A DNA stretch of 44,109 nucleotides from positions 1 through 44,109 of the forward strand of contig JALCNW010000034.1 in assembly GCA_022649305.1 (NCBI GenBank), read 5' to 3'. Both the position numbers and the translations under genes were made by a program. Below the pieces are notes generated by a model that did not search any database, was not told the origin of the DNA, and saw only the letters and a list, made by a program, of their open reading frames with translations. The first letter of the stretch is position 1, and each line of letters opens with the position of its first letter. Origin of the DNA: Enterobacter sp. (GTDB taxonomy: Bacteria; Pseudomonadota; Gammaproteobacteria; Enterobacterales; Enterobacteriaceae). Positions 19,317 to 29,907 of this stretch are shown one piece after another.

Positions 19317-19677
19317 ATGTATTTTAGGGAACTTTGTGAACCACCTCAAATTTCAGAGCCGATCGCTGCATAAAAACACAATCCCATTCCTATATATATG
19401 AATTGCTTATATTTAATCTTGATATAGCCCTTTCTTATCGCCAGGGTACAAACAGGCAACTTTTTCTTAATGTCAACATTAGCCATCTGGGTGTCTATTT
19501 TGTTGGTTGATTTTTGTGCTAATGCATCGGAATTGTATTAGGCGCAATAAGAATGAGGTTTATTTTTTGTGCACGGATGTTTCGTGGAAATAAAACGTAA
19601 CAGCTGGAGGATTTCACGGGGTTGCACTTTAAAAATGCTGACTTTCAACTGACATAAACTGACAGTGCAGAATAAAA
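19317..19677. other. AT-rich non-coding stretch upstream of the ompF promoter
   Basis: About 360 bp between the OmpR region and the asnS terminator hold no credible gene on either strand. The stretch is AT-rich with several A/T tracts (for example CCTATATATATG near 19390 and TTTATTTTTTGTG near 19560). In E. coli the corresponding region carries a distal OmpR site (F4) and IHF sites that bend DNA for ompF repression. I could not identify these sites with confidence here. Confidence 0.5.
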
Positions 19678-19703
19678 TAACGGCCAGCATTTGCTGGCCG
19701 TTA
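19678..19703 (-). terminator. Intrinsic terminator of asnS
   Basis: An 11-bp inverted repeat TAACGGCCAGC / GCTGGCCGTTA with an ATTT loop lies 13 bp after the asnS stop. On the minus strand it is followed by a moderately T-rich tract (complement of GAATAAAA). Confidence 0.8.
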
Positions 19704-19716
19704 TAAATTTAATGAG

Positions 19717-21117
<1,401 letters not shown>

Positions 21118-21181
21118 AATATTCTCTCTGTTAATAGTCGGAAAAAATAGACACTTGTCCGCCCTTATAGGGGGGATATCT

Positions 21182-21209
21182 ATGTTACCTGGCATCCGTC
21201 GTCAGACAA
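21182..21209 (-). promoter_or_regulatory. Candidate asnS promoter
   Basis: On the minus strand TTGTCT (complement of 21204-21209) and TAACAT (complement of 21182-21187) are 16 bp apart, about 65 bp before the asnS ATG. Both boxes are imperfect; assigned by position and spacing only. Confidence 0.4.
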
Positions 21210-21257
21210 GCAGATTTCGCAGTCAAAACCGAAGAAAATGGAAAATAATGAAGGGAA

Positions 21258-21275
21258 GGGAGCCTTATGGCTCCC
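21258..21275 (-). terminator. Hairpin after pncB, possible terminator
   Basis: A 7-bp stem GGGAGCC / GGCTCCC with a 4-nt loop lies 8 bp after the pncB stop. The tract that follows on the minus strand (TTCCCTTC) is only partly T-rich, so termination may be inefficient. Confidence 0.5.
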
Positions 21276-21283
21276 AAAAACGA

Positions 21284-22486
21284 TTAACTGGCTTTTTTAA
21301 TCTGCGGCAAGTCGAACGCTTTTCGCAACGCGCGCACGAATGCTTTGTCATGACAAATGGTTTTACCCGGACTGTCAGAAAGTTTCGCCACCGGTTTGCC
21401 GTTACATTCCACCAGTTTGATAACAATATTCAGCGGTTTCACCTGCGGTAAATCGCAGCTCAAACGGGTGCCGATACCAAAGCTGAGGTTAACCCGGGAC
21501 GAGAACTGGCGATAGAGATCGACCGCTTTTGGCAAATCCAGGTTATCGGAAAAGACCAGCACTTTAGTGTGCGGATCGATGCCAAGTTTCTCGTAATGCG
21601 CAATCGCTTTTTCGCCCCATTCGACGGGATCCCCGGAATCATGACGCAGGCCCTGATAGCGGTTGGCAAACTCAGGACCAAAATCGCGAAGGAAGGCGTC
21701 CATCGTAATGCAGTCAGTCAACGCAATGCCAAGCTGGTCGGGATACTCTTCAAGCCATGCTGCCAGGGCGGCGCGCTGGCTGGTCGCTAAATCGGGGCTG
21801 ATTTGCTGATGCGCCTGGAACCATTCGTGGGCTTGCGTACCCATCGGGGTTAAGTTCAGACGACGCGCTAAATCATAGTTGCTGGTGCCAACAAACCACG
21901 ACTCCTGCTGCAAGCGTTCAACAATGGCTTGCTGCACTTCGCGAGAAAAGCGACGACGAGTACCGAAATCCATCAGACGAAAACGAGACATATCCATCGA
22001 TTCGGTCAAGCGAGAGAAATCCACGAGCTTGTTTTCTAAGGTGGCGAGCGCGTGCTCCACCCCTGATTGTGGAGAACGATAGCGGTGCACAATCTCGCTA
22101 ATTACCGCCAGTAGCGGGACTTCCCACATGATCACTTCACGCCACGGTCCAGCAAGGCGAATATTCAGCTTGCCGTTATTGTTGGTGACGGTCACTTGAT
22201 CAGGGTTATAGCGAAACTCTCGCAGCCAGTTCAGGTAGTCGGCTTTAAAGAAAGGCAGGCCCGAGAGCCATTGATATTCGTCATCCTGCAGAGTGAGATG
22301 CCGCATAGCATCGACCTGCTCACGAATAGCGTCGGCATAAAGGCCGAGCAGGTCGTCACCACGACAGCGGAATTCAGCCGCTACCTGTACGTCGTAGTAA
22401 TGGTGAAAAACGGCTTGCTGCATATGCAGTTTATACGCGTCGGTATCCAGCAACGTATGCAGAACAGGAGAAGCGAATTGAGTCAT
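21284..22486 (-). CDS. pncB: Nicotinate phosphoribosyltransferase PncB
   Basis: PncB converts nicotinate and PRPP, with ATP hydrolysis, to nicotinate mononucleotide in the NAD salvage (Preiss-Handler) pathway. The frame extends 16 codons upstream, but the ATG at 22486 ([10 protein letters not shown]) gives 400 residues, as in E. coli. The phosphorylated catalytic histidine is expected at H220 in [13 protein letters not shown]. The phosphate-binding core includes [29 protein letters not shown] and the C-terminal [12 protein letters not shown] NadR-type operator lies in the upstream gap, consistent with control by NAD level. Confidence 0.98.
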   Translation of the reverse strand: MTQFASPVLHTLLDTDAYKLHMQQAVFHHYYDVQVAAEFRCRGDDLLGLYADAIREQVDAMRHLTLQDDEYQWLSGLPFFKADYLNWLREFRYNPDQVTVTNNNGKLNIRLAGPWREVIMWEVPLLAVISEIVHRYRSPQSGVEHALATLENKLVDFSRLTESMDMSRFRLMDFGTRRRFSREVQQAIVERLQQESWFVGTSNYDLARRLNLTPMGTQAHEWFQAHQQISPDLATSQRAALAAWLEEYPDQLGIALTDCITMDAFLRDFGPEFANRYQGLRHDSGDPVEWGEKAIAHYEKLGIDPHTKVLVFSDNLDLPKAVDLYRQFSSRVNLSFGIGTRLSCDLPQVKPLNIVIKLVECNGKPVAKLSDSPGKTICHDKAFVRALRKAFDLPQIKKAS

Positions 22487-22515
22487 AGGTGCGCCGTAGC
22501 ATCCTCTCACGGGAG

Positions 22516-22533
22516 CGTTTAGTACAATAAACA
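22516..22533 (-). promoter_or_regulatory. NadR operator upstream of pncB
   Basis: On the minus strand the site reads TGTTTA, six bases (TTGTAC), TAAACG. It matches the known NadR box TGTTTA-N6-TAAACA at 11 of 12 fixed positions. It lies 30 bp before the pncB ATG, downstream of a possible TATACT -10 box (complement of 22551-22556), where bound repressor would block transcription. Confidence 0.8.
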
Positions 22534-22752
22534 ACTATTGAAACCGCTGGAGTATACCTTGTTTAGCGATTTATTGAACCCCGATCACAACATAAGCCGT
22601 AACGATGGTCGAGAGCATTTTGTGCCACGTGTTATGAAAATGTAGCAAAAAAGGTGTTTGTTACTGAAAAGATGAACATTCTGCGTAGCGCGATCTACAC
22701 AACAGGAATAGACTGGATTCGTTATTCGACAAACGATGCATAAAGGTTTTCT

Positions 22753-25365
22753 ATGACACAACAGCCTCAAGCCAAATACCGCCACGACTACCGTGCGCCG
22801 GAATACCTGATTAGCGATATTGATCTGACTTTTGACCTGGATGCCACAAAAACCGTCGTAACGGCCATAAGCCAGGTCACGCGCCAAAGCGCAACCGCAG
22901 TGCCGCTGCGCCTTGATGGTGAAGACCTGACGCTGGTTTCTGTACACGTTAACGATGAAACGTGGTCTGACTATATAGAAGAAGGAAGCCAGCTGGTTAT
23001 CAGTAACCTGCCGGAGCGCTTTACGCTGCGCATCGTGAATGAAATTAACCCAGCGACCAACACCGCGCTGGAAGGACTGTATCAGTCGGGTGAAGCGCTA
23101 TGCACCCAGTGCGAAGCCGAGGGCTTCCGCCATATTACCTGGTATCTGGATCGCCCGGACGTTCTGGCGCGTTTCACCACCAAAATCATTGCTGATAAAT
23201 CCAAATATCCTTACTTGCTCTCTAACGGTAACCGTGTAGGGCAGGGCGAACTGGACAATGGCCGCCATTGGGTTCAATGGCAGGATCCGTTCCCTAAACC
23301 TTGCTACCTGTTTGCGCTGGTAGCGGGTGATTTTGACGTACTGCGCGACACCTATAAAACGCGCTCAGGTCGCGATGTGGCCCTGGAGTTGTTTGTGGAT
23401 CGCGGCAATCTCGATCGCGCACCGTGGGCGATGACTTCGCTTATCAACTCCATGAAATGGGACGAAGAGCGCTTTGGTCTCGAATACGATCTCGACATCT
23501 ATATGATCGTCGCCGTTGACTTCTTTAATATGGGCGCGATGGAGAATAAAGGCCTGAACGTCTTTAACTCCAAATATGTACTGGCCCGTACTGATACCGC
23601 GACCGACAAAGATTATCTTGATATCGAGCGCGTTATTGGTCACGAGTATTTTCATAACTGGACCGGGAACCGCGTGACCTGTCGCGACTGGTTCCAGTTG
23701 AGTCTGAAAGAGGGGCTGACCGTATTCCGCGATCAGGAGTTCAGTTCCGATTTAGGTTCGCGCGCCGTTAACCGTATTAGCAACGTGCGCACCATGCGTG
23801 GTCTCCAGTTTGCCGAAGACGCCAGCCCAATGGCGCACCCGATTCGCCCGGATAAAGTGATTGAGATGAATAACTTCTACACCCTGACGGTGTATGAGAA
23901 AGGTTCTGAAATCATCCGTATGATCCATACGCTGCTCGGGGAAGAGAATTTCCAGAAAGGGATGCAGCTGTACTTTGAGCGTCATGACGGCAGCGCAGCG
24001 ACCTGCGACGACTTTGTTCAAGCCATGGAAGATGCCTCTAACGTCGACCTGTCGCATTTCCGCCGCTGGTACAGCCAGGCCGGTACGCCGATTGTCACCG
24101 TGAAAGACGATTACAATCCTGAGACCGAGCAGTACACGCTGACCATCACCCAGCGCACGCCACCGACCGCCGAGCAGGAAGAGAAGCATCCGCTGCATAT
24201 TCCGTTCAGCATCGAGCTGTATGACAACGAAGGCAAAGCGATCCCGCTGCAAAAAGGCGGTCATCCGGTTCATCACGTTTTGAATGTGACCCAGTCTGAA
24301 CAGACATTTATTTTTGATAATGTCTACTTCCAGCCGGTTCCAGCTCTGCTTTGCGAATTCTCTGCTCCAGTGAAGCTGGAATATAAATGGAGCGACCAGC
24401 AGCTGACCTTCCTGATGCGTCATGCCCGCAACGATTTCTCTCGTTGGGATGCGGCGCAAAGTTTGCTTGCGACTTACATCAAACTGAATGTGAATCGTCA
24501 TCAGCAGGGCCAGCCCCTGTCTCTGCCGGTCCACGTAGCCGATGCGTTCCGTGCGATCCTGCTTGATGAGCAGATTGACCCCGCGCTGGCGGCAGAGATT
24601 CTGACCTTACCGTCCGCAAACGAAATCGCCGAGCTGTTCGATATCATCGATCCGATCGCGATTGTGGCCGTGCGCGAAGCACTGACTCGCACGCTGGCAA
24701 CGGAGCTGGCTGACGAGTTCCTGGCTATTTATAACGCCAACAAGCTGGATAAATATCGCGTTGAGCATGCTGATATCGGCAAACGCTCTCTGCGTAACAC
24801 CTGCCTGCGCTATCTGGCATTTGGTGAGAAGGCATTTGCGAACGAACTTATCAGCAAGCAGTACCATGAAGCGGATAACATGACCGACGTGCTGGCGGCG
24901 CTTTCTGCAGCGGTTGCAGCCGAACTGCCGTGCCGCGATGCGCTGATGCAGGAATACGATGACAAGTGGCATCATGATGGACTGGTAATGGACAAGTGGT
25001 TCATTTTGCAGTCCACCAGCCCTGCCGCCAATGTCCTTGACCAGGTTCGTCACCTGCTAAAACATCGTTCATTCACCATGAGCAATCCGAACCGCGTACG
25101 TTCGTTGATTGGCGCGTTCGCCAGCAGCAACCCGTCAGCTTTCCATGCGGAAGATGGCAGCGGGTATCAGTTTATGGTGGAAATGCTGACCGAGCTAAAT
25201 AGCCGTAATCCGCAGGTCGCGTCACGTCTGATTGAGCCGCTGATTCGCCTGAAGCGCTATGATGCGAAACGTCAGGAGAAAATGCGTGCAGCGCTGGAAC
25301 AGCTGAAAGGGCTGGAAAACCTGTCTGGCGATTTGTACGAGAAAATTACCAAAGCACTAGCCTGA
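22753..25365 (+). CDS. pepN: Aminopeptidase N (PepN)
   Basis: PepN is the main broad-specificity M1 zinc aminopeptidase of the cytoplasm, finishing protein breakdown downstream of ATP-dependent proteases. The protein has 870 residues, the E. coli length. The exopeptidase motif GAMEN lies in FFNMGAMENKGLNVF. The zinc motif is HEYFH at residues 297-301, with the third ligand Glu 19 residues further on in LKEGLTVFRDQEF (E320). The C-terminal half is the alpha-helical superhelix typical of the family. It is divergent from pncB across about 266 bp, and is followed by a REP-like palindrome before the convergent ssuB. Confidence 0.99.
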   Translation: MTQQPQAKYRHDYRAPEYLISDIDLTFDLDATKTVVTAISQVTRQSATAVPLRLDGEDLTLVSVHVNDETWSDYIEEGSQLVISNLPERFTLRIVNEINPATNTALEGLYQSGEALCTQCEAEGFRHITWYLDRPDVLARFTTKIIADKSKYPYLLSNGNRVGQGELDNGRHWVQWQDPFPKPCYLFALVAGDFDVLRDTYKTRSGRDVALELFVDRGNLDRAPWAMTSLINSMKWDEERFGLEYDLDIYMIVAVDFFNMGAMENKGLNVFNSKYVLARTDTATDKDYLDIERVIGHEYFHNWTGNRVTCRDWFQLSLKEGLTVFRDQEFSSDLGSRAVNRISNVRTMRGLQFAEDASPMAHPIRPDKVIEMNNFYTLTVYEKGSEIIRMIHTLLGEENFQKGMQLYFERHDGSAATCDDFVQAMEDASNVDLSHFRRWYSQAGTPIVTVKDDYNPETEQYTLTITQRTPPTAEQEEKHPLHIPFSIELYDNEGKAIPLQKGGHPVHHVLNVTQSEQTFIFDNVYFQPVPALLCEFSAPVKLEYKWSDQQLTFLMRHARNDFSRWDAAQSLLATYIKLNVNRHQQGQPLSLPVHVADAFRAILLDEQIDPALAAEILTLPSANEIAELFDIIDPIAIVAVREALTRTLATELADEFLAIYNANKLDKYRVEHADIGKRSLRNTCLRYLAFGEKAFANELISKQYHEADNMTDVLAALSAAVAAELPCRDALMQEYDDKWHHDGLVMDKWFILQSTSPAANVLDQVRHLLKHRSFTMSNPNRVRSLIGAFASSNPSAFHAEDGSGYQFMVEMLTELNSRNPQVASRLIEPLIRLKRYDAKRQEKMRAALEQLKGLENLSGDLYEKITKALA

Positions 25366-25377
25366 TCGATGCATTAT

Positions 25378-25415
25378 CCCTCCCTCTCCCGGCGGGAGAG
25401 GGGTTGGGGTGAGGG
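25378..25415. repeat. REP-like extragenic palindrome between pepN and ssuB
   Basis: A 9-bp inverted repeat CCCTCTCCC / GGGAGAGGG with a GGC loop (25382-25402) is followed by GTTGGGGTGAGGG. It fills nearly all of the 52-bp gap between two convergent genes. This combination is, to my recollection, a frequent intergenic repeat in enterobacteria and pseudomonads. It may also protect or terminate the two converging transcripts. Confidence 0.65.
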
Positions 25416-25417
25416 TA

Positions 25418-26188
25418 TCAGGCATTGGCCTTCATTCGCTGTAGCTCGATACTTCCTCGCTTCATCACTCGATCCAGGACTTCCGCCTCAAGCTCCGCCA
25501 GTTTTGCAGAGCCTACGCGGCGCGGACGGGGAATATCCACTGTCAGATCCAGCCCGATTTTACCCTCTTCGATTAGCAACACGCGATCGGCCATAGCGAC
25601 CGCTTCGCTGACGTCGTGCGTGACCAGCAGTACGGTAAATCCATGTTCTTGCCAGAGCGATTCGATCAAATCCTGCATTTCTATCCGCGTCAGCGCATCA
25701 AGCGCACCGAGCGGTTCGTCAAGCAGCAGTAAACCAGGCCGATGAATAAGCGCTCGCGCCAGGGCGACACGCTGTTTCTGCCCTCCGGAAAGGGCGGCAG
25801 GCCACTCTTTCGCTCGGTTTTCGAGGCCTACGGCGGCGAGTGCCCGACGTGCGGCATCACGCCAGTTCCCCGTTAGGCCAAGTCCTACGTTGTCGATAAC
25901 GGTTTTCCAGGGCAGCAGGCGCGCATCCTGGAACATCATTCGCGTATCATCCTGAATATCGGCAAGGCGAGTGTTGCCAGCCAGCAACTGGCCGCCGTTC
26001 GGTGCTTCAAGGCCCGCCAACAGCCTCAGCAACGTACTTTTACCTCCGCCGCTACGCCCTACCACGGCGACAAACTGACCGGCCGGAATATGCAAATCCA
26101 GGGCGTTAAGAATCGTATTGTCGCCGTAGCGTTTCGTCACGCTATTCAGCAGCAGCGGCGTGCCTTGCGTCAATCGAGCCGTATTCAT
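25418..26188 (-). CDS. ssuB: Aliphatic sulfonate ABC transporter ATP-binding protein SsuB
   Basis: SsuB powers uptake of aliphatic sulfonates through SsuC during sulfate starvation. The frame continues upstream into ssuC, but the ATG at 26188 ([15 protein letters not shown]) matches E. coli, gives 256 residues and overlaps the ssuC stop as ATGA. It has Walker [10 protein letters not shown] at residues 44-52, the Q-loop [11 protein letters not shown], the signature LSGGQKQR, Walker [13 protein letters not shown] and the switch His in [10 protein letters not shown]. It is the last gene of ssuEADCB, and faces pepN across the REP-like palindrome. Confidence 0.97.
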   Translation of the reverse strand: MNTARLTQGTPLLLNSVTKRYGDNTILNALDLHIPAGQFVAVVGRSGGGKSTLLRLLAGLEAPNGGQLLAGNTRLADIQDDTRMMFQDARLLPWKTVIDNVGLGLTGNWRDAARRALAAVGLENRAKEWPAALSGGQKQRVALARALIHRPGLLLLDEPLGALDALTRIEMQDLIESLWQEHGFTVLLVTHDVSEAVAMADRVLLIEEGKIGLDLTVDIPRPRRVGSAKLAELEAEVLDRVMKRGSIELQRMKANA

Positions 26189-26976
26189 AGATTTGCCTCC
26201 GTGGTGGAGTAAGCCGGGTTCCAGCGCAGCCAGAGACGTTCTAACCACTGGGCGCTAAGGTCGGCAAGTTTGCCGAGCAGGGCATACAGAATGATGGCTA
26301 CCACCACCACATCCGTTTGCAAGAACTCGCGAGCGTTCATCGCCAGATAACCGATACCGGAGTTAGCCGAAATGGTTTCCGCGACGATAAGCGTTAACCA
26401 CATCAGGCCCAGTGCGAAACGCACGCCCACCATGATGGAGGGTAGGGCTCCGGGCAGAATGACATGGATAAACAGGGCAACACCGGACAAGCCGTAGCTG
26501 CGCGCCATCTCCACTAACCCGCGATCGATGTTACGAATACCGTGCCAGGTGTTGATATAAATAGGGAACAGCGTGCCGAGCGCGACCAGGAAAATTTTGG
26601 CACTTTCGTCAATACCAAACCACAAAATCACCAGCGGGATAAGGGCCAGATGCGGCACGTTACGCAGCATCTGAATAGAAGTATCCAGCAACCGCTCCCC
26701 CCAACGGGATAGACCGCTGATAAGGCCAAGCGTCAGGCCAATCGATCCGCCGATGGTGAAACCAATGGCAGCGCGCCAGGAGCTGATCGCCAGATGCTGC
26801 CACAGTTCGCCGCTGGAGCTCAGCGTCCAGAACGCTTCGACGACGCCTTCCGGAGAGGGCAAAATGCGACTGGACAGCCAGCCTAAAGACGAGGCGATTT
26901 GCCAGATAATCACTATTCCGACAGGCAAGAACCAGGGCGCCAGTCGCAGCAGCCATTTTCGAGAGGGGTTTGCCAT
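26185..26976 (-). CDS. ssuC: Aliphatic sulfonate ABC transporter permease SsuC
   Basis: SsuC is the membrane-spanning subunit of the SsuABC importer. The ATG at 26976 ([15 protein letters not shown]) gives 263 residues, as in E. coli; the longer open frame upstream runs into ssuD and is rejected. Several hydrophobic helices are evident (for example residues about 11-33 and 58-90). The EAA-type cytoplasmic loop that docks on SsuB is in [26 protein letters not shown]. It starts 10 bp after the ssuD stop and overlaps ssuB by 4 nt. Confidence 0.96.
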   Translation of the reverse strand: MANPSRKWLLRLAPWFLPVGIVIIWQIASSLGWLSSRILPSPEGVVEAFWTLSSSGELWQHLAISSWRAAIGFTIGGSIGLTLGLISGLSRWGERLLDTSIQMLRNVPHLALIPLVILWFGIDESAKIFLVALGTLFPIYINTWHGIRNIDRGLVEMARSYGLSGVALFIHVILPGALPSIMVGVRFALGLMWLTLIVAETISANSGIGYLAMNAREFLQTDVVVVAIILYALLGKLADLSAQWLERLWLRWNPAYSTTEANL

Positions 26977-26986
26977 ATTAACCTCG

Positions 26987-28132
26987 TTAGCGTTGCGCCG
27001 CTTTCCGTGGAATGAATTCATTCGCGACGGCTTCGCCCTGAGGCAGAAGTGGGCGAGGCTGAGGAATCTCAGGAATGGCGACATCAAGATGCGGGAATAA
27101 CAGTTCACCCACCTTGTAGGCCTCTTCCAGATGCGGATAACCGGAAAGGATAAAACTATCGATGCCTAGCTCGGCATATTCGTTAATGCGCGCAGCAACC
27201 GTTGGACCATCGCCGACTAGCGCGGTGCCCGCGCCGCCGCGGACCAGACCGACGCCTGCCCACAAGTTTGGACTGACCTCCAGCTTTTCCCGCTGTCCAT
27301 TATGCAGTGATGCCATTCGGTGCTGGCCGACGGAATCCGTTTTGGCAAACGCGGCCTGCGCTTTAGCAATGGTCTCATCATCAAGATGTGAAATCAGGCG
27401 ATCGGCCGCGCGCCAGGCTTCTTCATTGGTTTCTCGCACGATGACGTGCAGGCGTATCCCAAAGCGCACGGTGCGTCCATGCGCGGCCGCTTTGGCACGC
27501 ACCTCTTCAATTTTTTCTTTCACCCGTTCAGGCGGCTCGCCCCAGGTGAGATACAGATCCACTTGTTCTGCGGCCAGATCCTGCGCGACGTCCGATGAGC
27601 CGCCAAAATAGAGCGGTGGACGCGGCTGCTGCACCGGTGCAAACAGCAGTTTTGCATCACGAACATGAATGTGTTTGCCTTCGAATGTGACGGTTTCACC
27701 CTCAAGCAGGCGACGCCAGACGCGGGTGAATTCAGCGGAGGCTTCATAGCGCTCGGTGTGATCGAGGAATACGCCATCCCCAGCAAGCTCTTGCGGATCG
27801 CTGCCTGTAACCAGGTTAAACAGTGCGCGACCATTAGAAAGCCTGTCAAGCGTGGCGGCCTGACGTGCAGCCACCGTTGGCGAGACGACGCTTGGGCGCA
27901 GCGCGACTAAGAATTTAAGCCGCTGGGTGACTGGAATCATTGATGCGGCAACCAGCCAGGCATCTTCGCAAGACCGCCCGGTGGGAATCAGCACCCCGGT
28001 GAAACCGATGCGATCCGCTGCCTGGGCGATTTGTTGCAGGTATCCGTAGTCAACCGGGCGAGCACCTTCTTCCGTGCCCAGATAATGTCCGTCGCCATGG
28101 GTCGGTAAAAACCAGAACAGATTCAAACTCAT
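26987..28132 (-). CDS. ssuD: FMNH2-dependent alkanesulfonate monooxygenase SsuD
   Basis: SsuD splits C1 and longer alkanesulfonates into an aldehyde and sulfite with O2 and reduced FMN supplied by SsuE, releasing sulfur for cysteine synthesis. The protein has 381 residues, the same as E. coli, and is a bacterial luciferase-like TIM barrel. Visible family segments are [50 protein letters not shown] and [29 protein letters not shown], the last of which forms part of the flavin/sulfonate pocket. The ATG overlaps the ssuA stop as ATGA, so enzyme and transporter are made together. Confidence 0.98.
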   Translation of the reverse strand: MSLNLFWFLPTHGDGHYLGTEEGARPVDYGYLQQIAQAADRIGFTGVLIPTGRSCEDAWLVAASMIPVTQRLKFLVALRPSVVSPTVAARQAATLDRLSNGRALFNLVTGSDPQELAGDGVFLDHTERYEASAEFTRVWRRLLEGETVTFEGKHIHVRDAKLLFAPVQQPRPPLYFGGSSDVAQDLAAEQVDLYLTWGEPPERVKEKIEEVRAKAAAHGRTVRFGIRLHVIVRETNEEAWRAADRLISHLDDETIAKAQAAFAKTDSVGQHRMASLHNGQREKLEVSPNLWAGVGLVRGGAGTALVGDGPTVAARINEYAELGIDSFILSGYPHLEEAYKVGELLFPHLDVAIPEIPQPRPLLPQGEAVANEFIPRKAAQR

Positions 28133-29091
28133 GATTTTGATCCTTCTTTGCCAGAGGGTTGCCAGATGCGATCGCGAATATCGATCTTTTTCGGGAGCAG
28201 ACGATTTTCGTAAAACAGGTCGGCAGTTTGCTGCTGCAATACTGCGGTCTTAGCGTCCACTGGTTTGATGACGGTAGGCGGGCGATGGTCCAGATAGCTG
28301 GCGATGACCGGCTCTGGCAGGCCCATGGTTTTCGCCAGCAGGGCGATACTTTCCTGGCGTTGACTGTGGGTAAGCGCGTCGGCTTCGCTGAAGGTATTCA
28401 ACACGCCTTGCACAAATTCACCGTTTTTTTCTGCATATGGACGAGCGGCAAGATAGAAAGAGCCCGTTTGCTTCAGCGTTTCACCATCTTTCAGCACCCG
28501 AACGCCGCCCTGCAATAACGCGGCGGAGTAGTAAGGATCCCAGATAGCCCATGCATCGACGTTATTTTGCTGGAAGGCCGCACGCGCGTCGGCAGGGCTC
28601 AAAAAGATGGGTTGGATATCCTTAAATGTCAGCCCCGCCTGTTGCAGGGCACGGAGCAGTAGGTTGTGAGAACTTGAACCCTTCTGAAAAGCAACCTTAT
28701 GGCCTTTGAGATCCGCCACGGTTTTAATCGGGCTATTTTCAGGAACCAGTATCACTTCGGCTTTTGGCTTGGCGGGCTCTACCCCGACGTAAACCAAATC
28801 AGCTCCCGCGGCCTGGGCGAAAATAGGAGGAATGTCGCCCGTGCTGCCCAAATCGATACTGCCTACGTTCAGTGCCTCAAGCATTTGTGGTCCGGCGGGG
28901 AATTCAATCCAGGAAAACTGCGTCGTCGGATAGCGCTTTTCCAGAAGCTGATGACTTTTTGCCAGCACCATGCTGATGCTGCCTTTCTGGTAACCGATAC
29001 GTAAACTTTCAGGCGCAGGGGCTGCCGCCTGGACTAAAGCGGACACTGCCAGCAAACCGCTTAGCCCGATACGGAACACGTTTTTAAACAT
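28129..29091 (-). CDS. ssuA: Aliphatic sulfonate-binding periplasmic protein SsuA
   Basis: SsuA is the periplasmic solute-binding protein that delivers sulfonates to SsuBC. The protein has 320 residues (E. coli 319). A Sec signal peptide is seen at residues 1-23 ([22 protein letters not shown], then [13 protein letters not shown]). The mature part carries the NMT1/SsuA-type signatures [46 protein letters not shown] and [18 protein letters not shown]. Its start overlaps the 3' end of ssuE by 8 nt. Confidence 0.97.
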   Translation of the reverse strand: MFKNVFRIGLSGLLAVSALVQAAAPAPESLRIGYQKGSISMVLAKSHQLLEKRYPTTQFSWIEFPAGPQMLEALNVGSIDLGSTGDIPPIFAQAAGADLVYVGVEPAKPKAEVILVPENSPIKTVADLKGHKVAFQKGSSSHNLLLRALQQAGLTFKDIQPIFLSPADARAAFQQNNVDAWAIWDPYYSAALLQGGVRVLKDGETLKQTGSFYLAARPYAEKNGEFVQGVLNTFSEADALTHSQRQESIALLAKTMGLPEPVIASYLDHRPPTVIKPVDAKTAVLQQQTADLFYENRLLPKKIDIRDRIWQPSGKEGSKS

Positions 29092-29659
29092 GAGCGACTC
29101 CTTTCAGATGACCAAAAGCAGGAACCTTAACGTCCCGGCGGTGAAGCGCCTGCCAGAATGTCTCCAGCGCGGCATCGAGGCGTAAATGAAGATTGGGAGT
29201 GAACTGGGGTTTGTGTTGATAATCGATAACCTGGGAATCATCAGCGAAAACACCGTGGAGGATCTCCTGGGCCTTGAGCGCATTGAGTACCGGTTTGAGG
29301 GCATAATCAACCGCAAGCATGTGGGCAACGGTGCCGCCGGTTGCCAGCGGTAAAACCACTTTCCCTTCCAGAGCTCGCTCGGGTAACAGATCGAGTAGCG
29401 TTTTCAGAGCGCCGGAAAAGGACGCTTTATAGACTGGCGTTGCGACAATAAGCCCGTCTGCACCTTTTAACTGCTCTACCAGCGTTTTGAGCGCGGGACT
29501 ATCAAAGCGGGCATACAGCAGATCTTCCGGCTCAAAATTATGCAGATTCCAGTGACACACCTCGATATCCAGAGAGGTGAGCTGTTCACGGGCATACTCC
29601 AGCAATGCGCTGGAACGTGAAGGGAAACGCGGACTGCCAGCCAACGTAATGACGCGCAT
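29084..29659 (-). CDS. ssuE: NAD(P)H-dependent FMN reductase SsuE
   Basis: SsuE reduces FMN with NAD(P)H and passes FMNH2 to SsuD. The protein has 191 residues, as in E. coli, with a flavodoxin-like fold. The FMN phosphate loop is [18 protein letters not shown] (residues 6-23), followed by [22 protein letters not shown]. The inserted tyrosine of the pi-helix typical of two-component reductases is Y119 in [10 protein letters not shown]. It is the first gene of ssuEADCB. A good RBS (AAGGAG) lies before the ATG. In E. coli the operon needs the Cbl activator; I see no site I could name with certainty. Confidence 0.97.
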   Translation of the reverse strand: MRVITLAGSPRFPSRSSALLEYAREQLTSLDIEVCHWNLHNFEPEDLLYARFDSPALKTLVEQLKGADGLIVATPVYKASFSGALKTLLDLLPERALEGKVVLPLATGGTVAHMLAVDYALKPVLNALKAQEILHGVFADDSQVIDYQHKPQFTPNLHLRLDAALETFWQALHRRDVKVPAFGHLKGVAHV

Positions 29660-29796
29660 GCTTGCTCCTTATAACTAATTGTTTGCTTTTATCTAACATT
29701 GATAACAATTTCCAGGAGTGTGACACTGCGTAGTTATTCCACTAAATGATTTATCTGATATTAAAATGCCAAAAATTGCATAAGAAAGGAGCAGAA

Positions 29797-29812
29797 AGGA
29801 AAACGATTGCGT
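29797..29812. promoter_or_regulatory. PurR operator upstream of pyrD
   Basis: Read on the minus strand the 16-mer is ACGCAATCGTTTTCCT. It resembles the PurR consensus ACGCAAACGTTTTCNT and the operator known upstream of E. coli pyrD. It lies about 55 bp before the pyrD -10 box, so purine supply probably modulates pyrD. Confidence 0.7.
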
Positions 29813-29864
29813 TTTACGACGATTTTTTTGCCACAGGTCAATTCCCTTTCCCGTCGCGATCGCT

Positions 29865-29902
29865 GATAATCCGTGTCCGGTTTGCACACCGGAATCCAGG
29901 AG
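29865..29902 (+). promoter_or_regulatory. pyrD -10 box and start-site-switching leader hairpin
   Basis: GATAAT at 29865-29870 is a near-consensus -10. Transcripts starting about six bases later would begin with a 6-bp hairpin (TCCGGT 29876-29881 / ACCGGA 29888-29893), ending just five bases before the Shine-Dalgarno AGGAG at 29898-29902. In E. coli and Salmonella, high CTP favours the slightly longer C-started pyrD transcript, whose hairpin blocks translation; low CTP favours a shorter G-started form. The elements for this switch are all seen here. Confidence 0.75.
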
Positions 29903-29907
29903 AGTTC

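Noticed and set aside
22189..22201. GTGACGGTCAC, resembling a matS site
   Set aside because: The two GTGAC/GTCAC arms are separated by one base. matS needs three (GTGACRNYGTCAC), so MatP should not recognise it.
23752..24534. Minus-strand open frame of 260 codons inside pepN
   Set aside because: It is antisense to conserved PepN sequence and has no ribosome binding site or family resemblance.
29746..29907. 54-codon N-terminal extension of pyrD
   Set aside because: It contains the PurR operator, promoter and leader hairpin. PyrD homologues begin at MYYPF.
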